Source of the DNA: CF-118 sp035689345
Lineage (GTDB): Bacteria; Chloroflexota; Dormibacteria; Dormibacterales; Dormibacteraceae
Length of the DNA stretch: 38,649 nt
Assembly: GCA_035689345.1 (NCBI GenBank)
Contig: DASSLR010000071.1
Coordinates: forward strand, 1 to 38,649
Direction of reading: 5' to 3'
A program made the translations under genes and the position numbers. A model generated the notes under the pieces. It did no database searches. It was not told where the DNA came from and saw only the letters and a list, made by a program, of their open reading frames with translations. This document shows, one piece after another, positions 29,326 through 38,243 of this stretch (positions are counted from its first letter, which is position 1; every line of letters begins with the position of its first letter).

Positions 29326-31002
29326 ATGAGCATCTCGGACGCCCCGAGCCCGGCGCGGCCGGCCGCGTCCAGCGAGCGGCGGCCGCTCACCGTCCTGTTC
29401 GCCGACATCGCCGGCTCGACGGCGATCGCCGAGCGCATGGACCCGGAGGACTGGACGGTCCTGGTCGGCGAGGCGTTCAAGCGCATGAACAGCACGATCG
29501 AACGCTATGGCGGCACCATCGCCCGCCTCATGGGCGACGGCGTGCTCGCGTTTTTTGGCGCGCCCACGGCGCACGAGGACGACCCGGAACGTGCCGTGCG
29601 CTGCGGTCTCGACATGGTGCGCGAGATCGATGAGCTGAGCGCGGCCCAGAAGTCGGACGACGCCCATTCCCTCCGCGTGCGGGTCGGCATCAACTCGGGC
29701 CCGGTGGTGGTCGGCGTGGTCGGCACCGAGACTGCCAACGAGTACACGGCCATGGGCGACACCGTCAACGTGGCCGCGCGCATGCAGGGACACGCGCGTC
29801 CCGGGAGCGTGCTCATCACCTCGGCGACCCATCGCTTCGTGGCCAGTCTCGTCGAGGCTGTGGACGTCGGCTTGCTCGAGCTCAAGGGCAAGACCGAAAC
29901 CGTGCACGCGTACGAGATCACCGGCTTCAAAGCCGGAGCGGTGGCGACGCGTGGCCTGTCCGGAATGCGCGTGCCGATGGTCGGCCGCGACCAGCAGCTC
30001 GCGAAGCTGGACGAAGTCTTTCAGGTGGTGCGGGCCGGCCAGGGACGAGTGGTGTGCGTCCTGGGAGAGCCGGGCCTCGGGAAGAGCCGGCTGCTCGCGG
30101 AGTTCAAGGCAAAGGTGACCGGCGCCGGCGAGCCAATCGGCTGGGTCGAGGGCCGCTGCCTCTCCTATGGCGAGACGATTCCCTATCACCTTCTCGTCGA
30201 GCTCGTGCGCTCGATGATCGGCGTCAGCGCCACCTCGGAAGAGGTCCAGGTCGCCGCCGCGCTCGAGACGATGCTGCGTGAACTGCTCGGTGATAGTTGG
30301 ACCGAGCCCTACGCCTACCTCGGTCACCTGCTGTCGCTGCGGCTCGCACCCGAGGTGCAAGCCCGCGTCTCCCTGCTCGAGACCGAGACCATCAAGCGTT
30401 ACGTGTCGTCGCTGGTCACCACGATGCGTGCCGCGGGCGCGCGCGGTCCGGCCGTGCTCGTGTGCGATGACGTCCACTGGGCTGACAGCGCGTCGGTCGG
30501 GGCGCTGCAGCAGGTCCTGACGTCGATCACGCCGCTGCCTGTGCTGCTCATTCTCAGCACGCGCATCGAGCGCGCATCCCAGGGCTGGCGCCTTGTCGCC
30601 GCGGCCCGTGACCTCTTCGGTGACGCGCTCACCGAGATCCGCCTCGAGCCGCTCTCGCTGGAGGACAGCAGGACGCTGGTGTCGAATCTGCTGACCATCG
30701 AGTCGCTGCCCGTCCAGACGCGCGACGCGATCCTGGCCAAGGCCGAGGGCAATCCGTTCTTCGTCGAAGAGGTGATCCGCATGCTCATCGACCGCGGAGG
30801 CATCGTCCAGGACGGCGAGCGGTGGGTCGCGACCGACCAGGCCGCCAGCATCGACATCCCCGACACGATCCACGGCCTGCTCCTGGCGCGCATCGACAGG
30901 CTGTCCCAGGAAAGCAAGCGCACCTTGCGAGTCGCCTCGGTGATCGGCCGGCAGTTCGGCGTGACGATCCTGGAGCGGCTGCTAGAGTCGAAGTCCTCGT
31001 GA
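29326..31002 (+). CDS. Class III adenylate/guanylate cyclase with STAND-type ATPase
   Basis: 558 aa. Residues 15-205 form a class III cyclase domain: LTVLFADIAGSTAIAERM with the first metal Asp, LMGDGVLAFFGAP with the second, and AMGDTVNVAARM with the transition-state Asn and Arg, so it should be active. Residues 225-555 form a STAND/AAA ATPase with Walker A GEPGLGKSRL and Walker B VLVCDDVHWAD. The natural continuation of the family, winged helix and TPR repeats, is not in this frame: it starts in the -1 frame across a GTGA at 30999-31002. Starts 7 nt after TTAAAT, opposite xseA. Either a genuine split or a frameshifted single gene. Confidence 0.9.
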   Translation: MSISDAPSPARPAASSERRPLTVLFADIAGSTAIAERMDPEDWTVLVGEAFKRMNSTIERYGGTIARLMGDGVLAFFGAPTAHEDDPERAVRCGLDMVREIDELSAAQKSDDAHSLRVRVGINSGPVVVGVVGTETANEYTAMGDTVNVAARMQGHARPGSVLITSATHRFVASLVEAVDVGLLELKGKTETVHAYEITGFKAGAVATRGLSGMRVPMVGRDQQLAKLDEVFQVVRAGQGRVVCVLGEPGLGKSRLLAEFKAKVTGAGEPIGWVEGRCLSYGETIPYHLLVELVRSMIGVSATSEEVQVAAALETMLRELLGDSWTEPYAYLGHLLSLRLAPEVQARVSLLETETIKRYVSSLVTTMRAAGARGPAVLVCDDVHWADSASVGALQQVLTSITPLPVLLILSTRIERASQGWRLVAAARDLFGDALTEIRLEPLSLEDSRTLVSNLLTIESLPVQTRDAILAKAEGNPFFVEEVIRMLIDRGGIVQDGERWVATDQAASIDIPDTIHGLLLARIDRLSQESKRTLRVASVIGRQFGVTILERLLESKSS

Positions 31003-32477
31003 GCACGCGCGCCGACCTCGGAACCCTGGAGGCGAGTGGCCTCATCGAGATCGCCGCCCTGCAGCCGGAGCTCGAATACCTCTTCCGCCACGCCCTTGTG
31101 CAGGAGGCGGCGTACGCGTCCCTTCTGAAGCAGGACCGCCGCTCGCTGCACAGGGCCGCGGCGGAGGTGATCCTCGCCCTTCACCCCGACCGCACGCGCG
31201 AGCTGGCCGGGGTGATCGGGATGCATTTCGAGCAGGCCGGTGACAACGGGCGTGCCGCGGAGCACCTGGTGGTGGCCGGCGATCACGCACTCGAGCGCTT
31301 CGCCAATCGCGAGGCGATCGCATTCTTTGGGCGGGCCGGTGCGCTGGCCGACGCCACGCAGTCCGACCTCAAGCTCCGCGCCGCGATCGGCGTGGCCAAG
31401 GCCGGCTGGGCGTTCATCCGCTCGCCGAACGAGCTGGAGCAGCTGCGGCGGGCGCTCGAGGCGACCGAAGGCGCCGACCCGCTGCTCGTGGCGGAGGCGA
31501 ATTTCTGGGTGGCGTTCCTGCTCCGGCAGCGTGGCGACCTGCCCGACACGAGCCCCGAGCTGAAGGCCGCGCTGGAGCGGGCCGCCAACCTTGGGACCGA
31601 GCTCGGCGATCCCACCTCGGCGGCCCTGCCGAAAGCCCTGATGGGTGCCTTCACCTCGCTCACGGGCGAGCTCCGCGACGGCGCGCGCCAGATGAACGAA
31701 GCGCTCGAAGTCCTGGAGAAGAAGGGTGACGCCGTGTCGATCGCCATGGTCGCCGACTTCCTGGCCATGGCGTACTCGCGCATGGGTGACTTCGACGCCG
31801 CCGAGGACGCGATCGCGCGCGCCAAGAAGGTGGCCGGTGACGAGGGCGACGCCATCTCCCGGCTGGACGCGGACATCACGCAAGCAACGTTGCACCTGGA
31901 ACGCGGAGAGCCAGACCTGGCGTATGCGGACGCGCAGAGGTGCTCGGTCCGAGCCGAGGACCTTGGCGCCTACGCCTGCGCCGTGGCGGCCAACGTCATG
32001 TACGGTGCGGCGAGCCTCGCTCGCGACGACGCGACCGGCGCGAAAGCCCCGCTCGAGCGCGGTACCGAGCTGTGCAACCTGACCAACATGGCGCCCATGC
32101 GAACGCTTCTCAACGCGCTGCTCGGGTCGACGCGTGCGCGCCTGGGCGACATGCCCGGCGGGATCGCCGGATGGGACGAGGCGCTCGCGGGAGCGCGGTC
32201 GATGAACGACCGCTACGGCGAGGCGCAGACGCTCTGGGGGCGGGGAAGGACATACGCTCACGCGCCCAACTCCGAGCTGGGTGCGGCGCTCGAGGATCTG
32301 AACGGAGCGGTCGCGCTCATGGAGCAGATGGAGGCGCGACCGGGACTGGCGCGCGCGCTGCACGACCGGGCGTTTGCGCTGCGCGCCCTCGGTCGCGAAG
32401 ACGAGGCGGCGCGCGATGAAGCGCGTTCGCAGGAGCTCGGGCGCGAGCTCGGCCTGAAGGACCTGAAGTTCTCTTAG
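30999..32477 (+). CDS. TPR-repeat protein, C-terminal half of cyclase-STAND protein
   Basis: 492 aa if it starts at GTG 30999, overlapping the cyclase stop as GTGA; the open frame extends further upstream but there is a shadow of the cyclase. It opens with LGTLEASGLIEI and EYLFRHALVQEAAYASLL, the winged-helix motif that in related adenylate cyclase-AAA-TPR proteins directly follows the ATPase. About eight TPR-like helical pairs follow (SMAYSRMGDFDAAEDAI-type units, GAALEDLNGAVALMEQME). TPR stacks bind partners or control the ATPase. Since nothing is missing at the junction, it reads like one ancestral protein cut in two. Sequencing error or mutation is the alternative. Confidence 0.8.
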   Translation: MSTRADLGTLEASGLIEIAALQPELEYLFRHALVQEAAYASLLKQDRRSLHRAAAEVILALHPDRTRELAGVIGMHFEQAGDNGRAAEHLVVAGDHALERFANREAIAFFGRAGALADATQSDLKLRAAIGVAKAGWAFIRSPNELEQLRRALEATEGADPLLVAEANFWVAFLLRQRGDLPDTSPELKAALERAANLGTELGDPTSAALPKALMGAFTSLTGELRDGARQMNEALEVLEKKGDAVSIAMVADFLAMAYSRMGDFDAAEDAIARAKKVAGDEGDAISRLDADITQATLHLERGEPDLAYADAQRCSVRAEDLGAYACAVAANVMYGAASLARDDATGAKAPLERGTELCNLTNMAPMRTLLNALLGSTRARLGDMPGGIAGWDEALAGARSMNDRYGEAQTLWGRGRTYAHAPNSELGAALEDLNGAVALMEQMEARPGLARALHDRAFALRALGREDEAARDEARSQELGRELGLKDLKFS

Positions 32478-32484
32478 CTCGGGG

Positions 32485-32916
32485 TCAGGTCGGGCGCTGG
32501 AAGTGAAAGGACGAGACGCGCATCTTCTTGTTGAAGTAGAGCCGGTGCGCGGTCTGGCGGTCCGGTCCGACCCCTGAATCCAGGTGGAACTCGCCGCAGC
32601 CCAGCCGGCGCGCCTCCTCGACCATCCAGTCCATCAGGTTGCCCGCGTGCCCGCGCCCGCGATACATCGCCCGCGTCGACAGGTCGTCGCAGTAGAGCGC
32701 GTGGCCCCAGGCCAGGTAGTCGAGGACGCGAAACCCGGCGACTCCCGCCGCCTGCTCGTCGCCGTCGGCGAATGACGCCACGAGCCGGTATCCCTGCGGC
32801 CTCTGCTTTTCGTTGACGGCGCGCACGAAGTCCGCTGACGAGCCGATCTTCGGACGCAGCTCGAGCATGGCGACGTACGCGAGGTGGGTCTCCCCGGCGT
32901 CGAGCTCCCGGATCAC
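32485..32916 (-). CDS. GNAT-family N-acetyltransferase
   Basis: 143 aa from a GTG at 32916 overlapping the moaA stop as GTGA. The acetyl-CoA loop is MYRGRGHAGNLMDWMVEEARR, preceded by the strand ALYCDDLSTRA and followed by GEFHLDSGVGPDRQTAHRLYFNKKMRVSSFHF in two parts, which is the typical GNAT tail with the YFNKKMRV end. The substrate is unknown. The frame stays open upstream to 33087 but that part is antisense-like shadow of moaA. It would be translated from the moaA message. Confidence 0.88.
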   Translation of the reverse strand: MIRELDAGETHLAYVAMLELRPKIGSSADFVRAVNEKQRPQGYRLVASFADGDEQAAGVAGFRVLDYLAWGHALYCDDLSTRAMYRGRGHAGNLMDWMVEEARRLGCGEFHLDSGVGPDRQTAHRLYFNKKMRVSSFHFQRPT

Positions 32917-33911
32917 CCTCCGATCTGGGACATGTTCTTGGCGGGCTTGACGAAGCCGGGCTGGTTGATCAGGTGCCCTTCTTCCTTGTGCCAGATCGCG
33001 GTCTCGATGGCGCTGCCCAACCGCTCGTCGGACGCGCCGGACCGCATCAGGTCGCGGAGCGGCGTCTCGGTCAGCGAGAACAGGCACGTGCGCAGGCCGC
33101 CCTCGGCGGTGAGGCGCACGCGGTTGCAGGTCGTGCAGAACGCCTGGCTGACCGAGGAGATGAAGCCCACGCCGCCCGGCGTGCCGTCCGCGAACTTGAA
33201 GCGGGTGGCGGGTCCGGGTCGGGTGTCGTGAACTGGCTCGAGCGGGAAGAGGTCCTCGATCTGCTCCTGGATGCGCCGGCTTGGCACCACCTGCTCGTTG
33301 GTCCAGATGTTGTCGCCGTCCAGCGGCATGAACTCGATGAAGCGGACCTCGTAGCCCTTCTCACGCGCGAGGCGCGCGAAGTCGACGACCTCCTCGTCGT
33401 TGTGGCCCTTCATGACGACCATGTTCAGCTTGATGGGCCACAGGCCCGCGTCACGCGCAGCCTCGATGCCGTCCATCGTGCGCGTGAACATGTCCGCGCG
33501 CGCCATCTCGTAGAACCGCTTGGCGCTGAGCGTATCGAGCGAGATGTTGATGCGCTTGAGGCCGGCGTCGCGGAGCTTCTGCGCCTTCTCGCGCAGCAGC
33601 ACACCGTTGGTGGTCATCGTGATGTCGAGCGTCGGGTCGAGCGCGTTGATCATCCCGACCAGCTCCTCGACCTTGATACGCACCAGCGGCTCGCCACCCG
33701 TGATGCGGATGGTGCGCACCCCGTAGCGCTGGACGAAGATGCGGGTGAGGCGGGTGATCTCCTCGAAGCGCAGCAGGTCGTCGCGGGCGAGCCACTTCAG
33801 GCCCTCGGCCGGCATGCAGTAGATGCAGCGGAAGTTGCAGCGGTCGGTGATCGAGATGCGCAGGTCGTCGGCCGTGCGGCCGTATGAGTCGAGTAAACGC
33901 CTGCTCCCCAT
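32913..33911 (-). CDS. moaA: GTP 3',8-cyclase (molybdenum cofactor biosynthesis protein A)
   Basis: 332 aa, normal length. This radical SAM enzyme turns GTP into 3',8-cyclo-7,8-dihydro-GTP, the first step to molybdopterin. The N-terminal SAM cluster CNFRCIYC uses Cys25, Cys29 and Cys32. The C-terminal cluster is Cys259, Cys262 and Cys276 (FCTTCNRVRLTAEGGLRTC in part). The required C-terminal Gly-Gly (331-332) is present. No moaC or moeA is nearby. TATGAT ends 7 nt before the ATG, again suggesting a leaderless message. The GNAT gene follows with a GTGA overlap. Confidence 0.97.
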   Translation of the reverse strand: MGSRRLLDSYGRTADDLRISITDRCNFRCIYCMPAEGLKWLARDDLLRFEEITRLTRIFVQRYGVRTIRITGGEPLVRIKVEELVGMINALDPTLDITMTTNGVLLREKAQKLRDAGLKRINISLDTLSAKRFYEMARADMFTRTMDGIEAARDAGLWPIKLNMVVMKGHNDEEVVDFARLAREKGYEVRFIEFMPLDGDNIWTNEQVVPSRRIQEQIEDLFPLEPVHDTRPGPATRFKFADGTPGGVGFISSVSQAFCTTCNRVRLTAEGGLRTCLFSLTETPLRDLMRSGASDERLGSAIETAIWHKEEGHLINQPGFVKPAKNMSQIGG

Positions 33912-33918
33912 CTATCGG

Positions 33919-33924
33919 ATCATA
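33919..33924 (-). promoter_or_regulatory. -10 box of moaA
   Basis: TATGAT on the minus strand lies 7 nt before the moaA ATG at 33911. No convincing -35 was found at 16-18 nt further upstream. Confidence 0.5.
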
Positions 33925-33943
33925 GTCGCGATGGGCTGGCCAG

Positions 33944-34024
33944 TCCCCTCTCCCGCTTGCGGGAGCGGGATCAGCGAGGGCGAGTCCCCTCTCCCGCTTG
34001 CGGGAGAGGGTTAGGGTGAGGGCG
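33944..34024 (+). repeat. Two REP-like palindromes, second next to a start codon
   Basis: Copy C at 33944-33982 has a changed tail (GCGGGATCAGCGAGGGCG); copy D at 33985-34024 is full consensus with TTAGGGTGAGGGCG. Spacing is 41 nt. Copy D ends 2 nt before the GTG start of the enoyl-CoA hydratase and contains its only plausible ribosome-binding site, GGTGA at 34015-34019. Confidence 0.9.
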
Positions 34025-34026
34025 TA

Positions 34027-34800
34027 GTGGCTTACGAGAACATCAAGGTCGACCTCGAAGCGCCGATCGCCACCATCACCCTGAACCGGCCCAAGGTCCT
34101 GAACGCCCTGAGCCCGGCGGTCATCGCCGAGATCGGGCAGGCTCTGCGCGACCTCGAGGCCGACGACTCGGTGCGGGCGGTCGTGATCACAGGTGGCCCG
34201 AAGGTATTTGCGGCCGGCGCGGACATCGGCGACATGGCCGAGCGGAGCGCGGCCGAGCAGCTGAACCGCGACCAGACCGGCGCGTGGGCGCCCATCGCCG
34301 GCTTCAAGAAGCCGCTGATCGCCGCGGTCAACGGCTACTGCCTCGGCGGCGGCTGCGAGCTGGCGCTCATGTGCGACCTTATCGTGGCCGGCGACTCGGC
34401 CCGGTTCGGACAGCCGGAGATCAACCTCGGCATCATCCCCGGCGCCGGCGGCACGCAGCGCTGGCCGCGCACCGCGGGCAAGTACGCCGCGATGGAAGTG
34501 ATGCTGACCGGTGGCATGGTCGGCGCCCAGCGCGCCTACGACCTGGGCATGGTCAACAAGGTCGTGCCCGCGGAGATGTCGCTGGCCATCGCCCAGCGCA
34601 TGGCGCGGCAGGTGGCGGAGAAGCCGCCGGTCGCGGTTCGCCTGGCCAAAGAGTCGGTGCTCAAGGCCTACGAGACGCCCCTGGCGGAGGGCCTGGCCGG
34701 TGAGCGGCGTAGCTTCTACTTCCTGTTCTCCACCGAGGACCAGAAGGAAGGCATGCGCGCCTTCCTCGAAAAGCGCAAGGGCGTGTTCAAAGGACGATGA
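34027..34800 (+). CDS. Enoyl-CoA hydratase (PaaF-like)
   Basis: 257 aa from a GTG at 34027, which is exactly where family members begin (MAYENIKV...ITLNRP). It adds water to trans-2-enoyl-CoA. Both catalytic glutamates are present, Glu111 (GGGCELAL) and Glu131 (GQPEINLGIIPGAGGTQR), and the oxyanion-hole motif FAAGADI is intact, so it should be a true hydratase. A second crotonase follows after 3 nt and a thiolase after a repeat block; the set resembles the lower phenylacetate route (PaaF, PaaG, PaaJ), but fatty acid oxidation is possible. Its ribosome-binding site appears to lie in a palindromic repeat. Confidence 0.93.
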   Translation: MAYENIKVDLEAPIATITLNRPKVLNALSPAVIAEIGQALRDLEADDSVRAVVITGGPKVFAAGADIGDMAERSAAEQLNRDQTGAWAPIAGFKKPLIAAVNGYCLGGGCELALMCDLIVAGDSARFGQPEINLGIIPGAGGTQRWPRTAGKYAAMEVMLTGGMVGAQRAYDLGMVNKVVPAEMSLAIAQRMARQVAEKPPVAVRLAKESVLKAYETPLAEGLAGERRSFYFLFSTEDQKEGMRAFLEKRKGVFKGR

Positions 34801-34803
34801 CAA

Positions 34804-35598
34804 ATGGCAACTGAAGTCGAACAGCACGTGAAGGTCGAGACCGAGGGCGGGATCGGGTGGATCCGGCTCAACCGGCCCGAGAAGATGAACGCGATCGGCG
34901 CGCTCACGCGCCAGCAGCTCGGCGAGGCGATCAAGCAGGCCGAGCGCGACGAGGCCGTCCGTGTGGTCGTGCTCACGGGCACGGGCCGAGCCTTCTGCTC
35001 CGGCGCGGACGTGACCGAGATGGCGACCGGCGGCGGCATGCGTTCACCGGAGGACGTGGGCAACGTGCTGCGCAACGAGTACATGCCGATGCTGACTCGC
35101 CTGCGCACGATGCCGAAGCCGACGATTGCCGCCATGAACGGTCCGGCCGCCGGCATCGGCGCGAGCTACGCGCTCGCGTGCGACATCCGCATCGCCACGC
35201 CGGAGGCCTACCTGCTCGAGGCGTTCATCAACATCGGCCTTGCGCCGGATGGCGGGGTGTCGTGGCTGCTGCCGCGGCTCGCGGGCACAGCGGTCGCTTA
35301 CGAGATGTTCTACACCGGCAAGCCGCTGGCGGCCGAGGACGCGCACCGCCTCGGGATCATCAACCGCCTCGTCCACGCCGACCGCTTCGAGGAAGAGGTC
35401 CGCGACCTCGCGAACGCGCTCGCCGCGCAGCCACGGCAGGCGCTGGCCGCGGCCAAGCGCGCCGTCAACCACGCGCTCGAGTCGAGCTACGAGGACGCGC
35501 TCGAGTTCGAGTCGTACCTGCAGGAGGCGCAGGCGGGCAGCCAGGAGTTCATCGATGGCGTGCAGGCGTTCCTGGCGAGGCGCGCCGCCAAGAAGTGA
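34804..35598 (+). CDS. Enoyl-CoA hydratase/isomerase family protein (PaaG-like)
   Basis: 264 aa, starting 3 nt after the hydratase. A crotonase fold with FCSGADVTEM and GPAAGIGASYALACDIRIA. The Glu of the first catalytic position is replaced by the AGIGAS sequence, while an Asp is kept at Asp149 in IGLAPDGGVSWLLPRLAG. This pattern matches PaaG-type isomerases (2-(1,2-epoxy-1,2-dihydrophenyl)acetyl-CoA isomerase and delta3-delta2 enoyl-CoA isomerase) rather than a hydratase. With its neighbours it suggests aromatic or unsaturated acyl-CoA breakdown; this assignment is by residue pattern and context only. Confidence 0.9.
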   Translation: MATEVEQHVKVETEGGIGWIRLNRPEKMNAIGALTRQQLGEAIKQAERDEAVRVVVLTGTGRAFCSGADVTEMATGGGMRSPEDVGNVLRNEYMPMLTRLRTMPKPTIAAMNGPAAGIGASYALACDIRIATPEAYLLEAFINIGLAPDGGVSWLLPRLAGTAVAYEMFYTGKPLAAEDAHRLGIINRLVHADRFEEEVRDLANALAAQPRQALAAAKRAVNHALESSYEDALEFESYLQEAQAGSQEFIDGVQAFLARRAAKK

Positions 35599-35610
35599 GC
35601 GACGGTCGCG

Positions 35611-35789
35611 TCCCCTCTCCCGCTTGCGGGAGAGGGTTAGGGTGGGAGCTCGCTATCCCCACTCCCGCTTGCGGGAGAGGGTTAGGGTGAGGGCCGCTTG
35701 TCCCCTCTCCCGCTTGCGGGAGAGGGTTAGGGTGAGGGCTCTTCGGCGCGTCCCCTCTCCCGCTTGCGGGAGAGGGTTAGGGTGAGGGC
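35611..35789 (+). repeat. Array of four REP-like palindromes
   Basis: Copies start at 35611, 35656, 35701 and 35751 (spacing 45, 45 and 50 nt) and are nearly identical. Copy E ends differently (GGTGGGA) and copy F begins TCCCCAC. All have the same orientation. The spacers between copies are short (roughly 6-12 nt) and unrelated, which excludes a CRISPR array. The last copy ends 2 nt before the thiolase TTG and supplies GGTGA at 35781-35785. The whole gap between the two genes is 193 nt and holds little else. Confidence 0.92.
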
Positions 35790-35791
35790 TC

Positions 35792-36991
<1,200 letters not shown>

Positions 36992-37023
36992 GCCAGACAG
37001 CTCCTCCGGTCCGTCGCGTCCGC

Positions 37024-37557
37024 ATGCGCAAGCCGCCGTCGCGGCTGCGCGACCCGGATTTCATCGTCATATTCCAGTTCGCGGCGGCGTTCATATGCAT
37101 CCCCATGCTGGTCACGGGCGGATCCGAGACCTATCTGTACCTCGAGGCGCAGCAGGACCCGCTCTCGCGCCTCGGCCTGTGCACCTCGAAGTCGATAGAG
37201 GCGCCCTGCGTGACGCTGGACTCGGTGAACGTCGTCGCATCGAACGGGGACGACATCACGCTGCAGTACGTCGGGGGTTCGCAGCAGGTGAAAGTGAAGC
37301 GCATCGGAGGTGCGGAAGCATCTGCATTTCCCCGCCAGGACGAGGTCATCGCCGAGTGCTACCAGGGCGACATCGTTGCCCTGAGCGATCGCAAGACCGG
37401 TGCCTTGATGAAGCTGGAGAACTACCCGGAGCCGCCGCTCCGGTTCTTCGTGCCCGAGGTGAGTCTCGGGCTGTTCTGCCTTTTCGTCTGGGTCGGGCTC
37501 TACTTCTACCGCCGATATCTGTTCAAGGTGCTGGTCATCACCTCAGACGATCGATGA
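37024..37557 (+). CDS. Hypothetical membrane protein upstream of menG
   Basis: 177 aa from the ATG at 37024 (MRKPPSRLRDPDFIVIF), 32 nt after the thiolase stop. One membrane helix near the N-terminus (about 12-33) and one at the end (about 146-166, LGLFCLFVWVGLYFY) enclose an outside domain with two cysteines (LGLCTSKSIEAPC) likely to pair and a third in AECYQGD. No family is recognised. It overlaps menG by ATGA, so the two are translationally coupled, but nothing links it to quinone synthesis apart from position. Confidence 0.75.
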   Translation: MRKPPSRLRDPDFIVIFQFAAAFICIPMLVTGGSETYLYLEAQQDPLSRLGLCTSKSIEAPCVTLDSVNVVASNGDDITLQYVGGSQQVKVKRIGGAEASAFPRQDEVIAECYQGDIVALSDRKTGALMKLENYPEPPLRFFVPEVSLGLFCLFVWVGLYFYRRYLFKVLVITSDDR

Positions 37558-38243
37558 GCGAACGCGATCCGGCCGCCGTGCGGACGATGTTCGACCGCAT
37601 CGCGCGCCGCTACGACCTCGTCAACACGGTGCTGTCATTCGGCACCGACGCCGGCTGGCGCCGGCGCGCGGCCCGCGAGACCGGACTCACGGCCGGCGGG
37701 TCAGCGCTGGATGTCGCGTGTGGCTCGGGCAAGCTGACGGCCGAGCTGCGACGCATCGCGGGCGCGAAGGGTCGCGTCGTGGGAGTCGACTTCAGCCCGG
37801 AGATGCTCGCCGTCGCGCGCTCGCAGCATCCCGACATCGAGTTCATGGAGGGCGACGCCCTCAACCTGCCGTTCGAAGACCGGTCGTTCGACGTGGCGAC
37901 CATCGCCTTCGGATTGAGAAACCTCGCCGATCCGGTGCGCGGCCTGCGCGAGATGGCACGAGTGGTGCGCGGAAAGGCCGTGGTGCTCGAGTTCGTGAGA
38001 CCGCCGGAAGGAGTCGTCGGCGCTTCGTACCGGCTCTACCTGCGCATGCTGCTGCCGGCGCTTGGCGGCGCGCTGTCCGGTCAGCCGTCGGCCTATCGCT
38101 ACCTCAGCGACACCGTCGACTCGTACCGCAGCCCGGACGAGCTGCGCGCCATGGCGGCCACAGCCGGCTGGAACGACGTGACGTTCACGAAACTCGCCGC
38201 GGGGACGGTCGGAGTCCTGTCAGGAGTCGCGATCGACCGCTGA
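37554..38243 (+). CDS. menG: Demethylmenaquinone methyltransferase (MenG/UbiE)
   Basis: 229 aa from ATG 37554, overlapping the upstream stop as ATGA. It puts the last methyl group on menaquinone using S-adenosylmethionine. The family signatures are intact: FDRIARRYDLVNTVLSFG at the N-terminus, SAM motif I DVACGSGKLT, VGVDFSPEML, and FGLRNLADPVRGLREMARV. A polyprenyl diphosphate synthase on the other strand meets it tail to tail with a 24-nt overlap, which fits a menaquinone context. No ubiquinone genes are seen. Confidence 0.93.
   Translation: MSERDPAAVRTMFDRIARRYDLVNTVLSFGTDAGWRRRAARETGLTAGGSALDVACGSGKLTAELRRIAGAKGRVVGVDFSPEMLAVARSQHPDIEFMEGDALNLPFEDRSFDVATIAFGLRNLADPVRGLREMARVVRGKAVVLEFVRPPEGVVGASYRLYLRMLLPALGGALSGQPSAYRYLSDTVDSYRSPDELRAMAATAGWNDVTFTKLAAGTVGVLSGVAIDR

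Noticed and set aside
35611..35789. Possible CRISPR array
   Set aside because: Units repeat every 45-50 nt, but the repeated part is about 38-40 nt and palindromic and the spacers are only about 6-12 nt; no cas genes; single copies and pairs occur elsewhere, even in dnaE.
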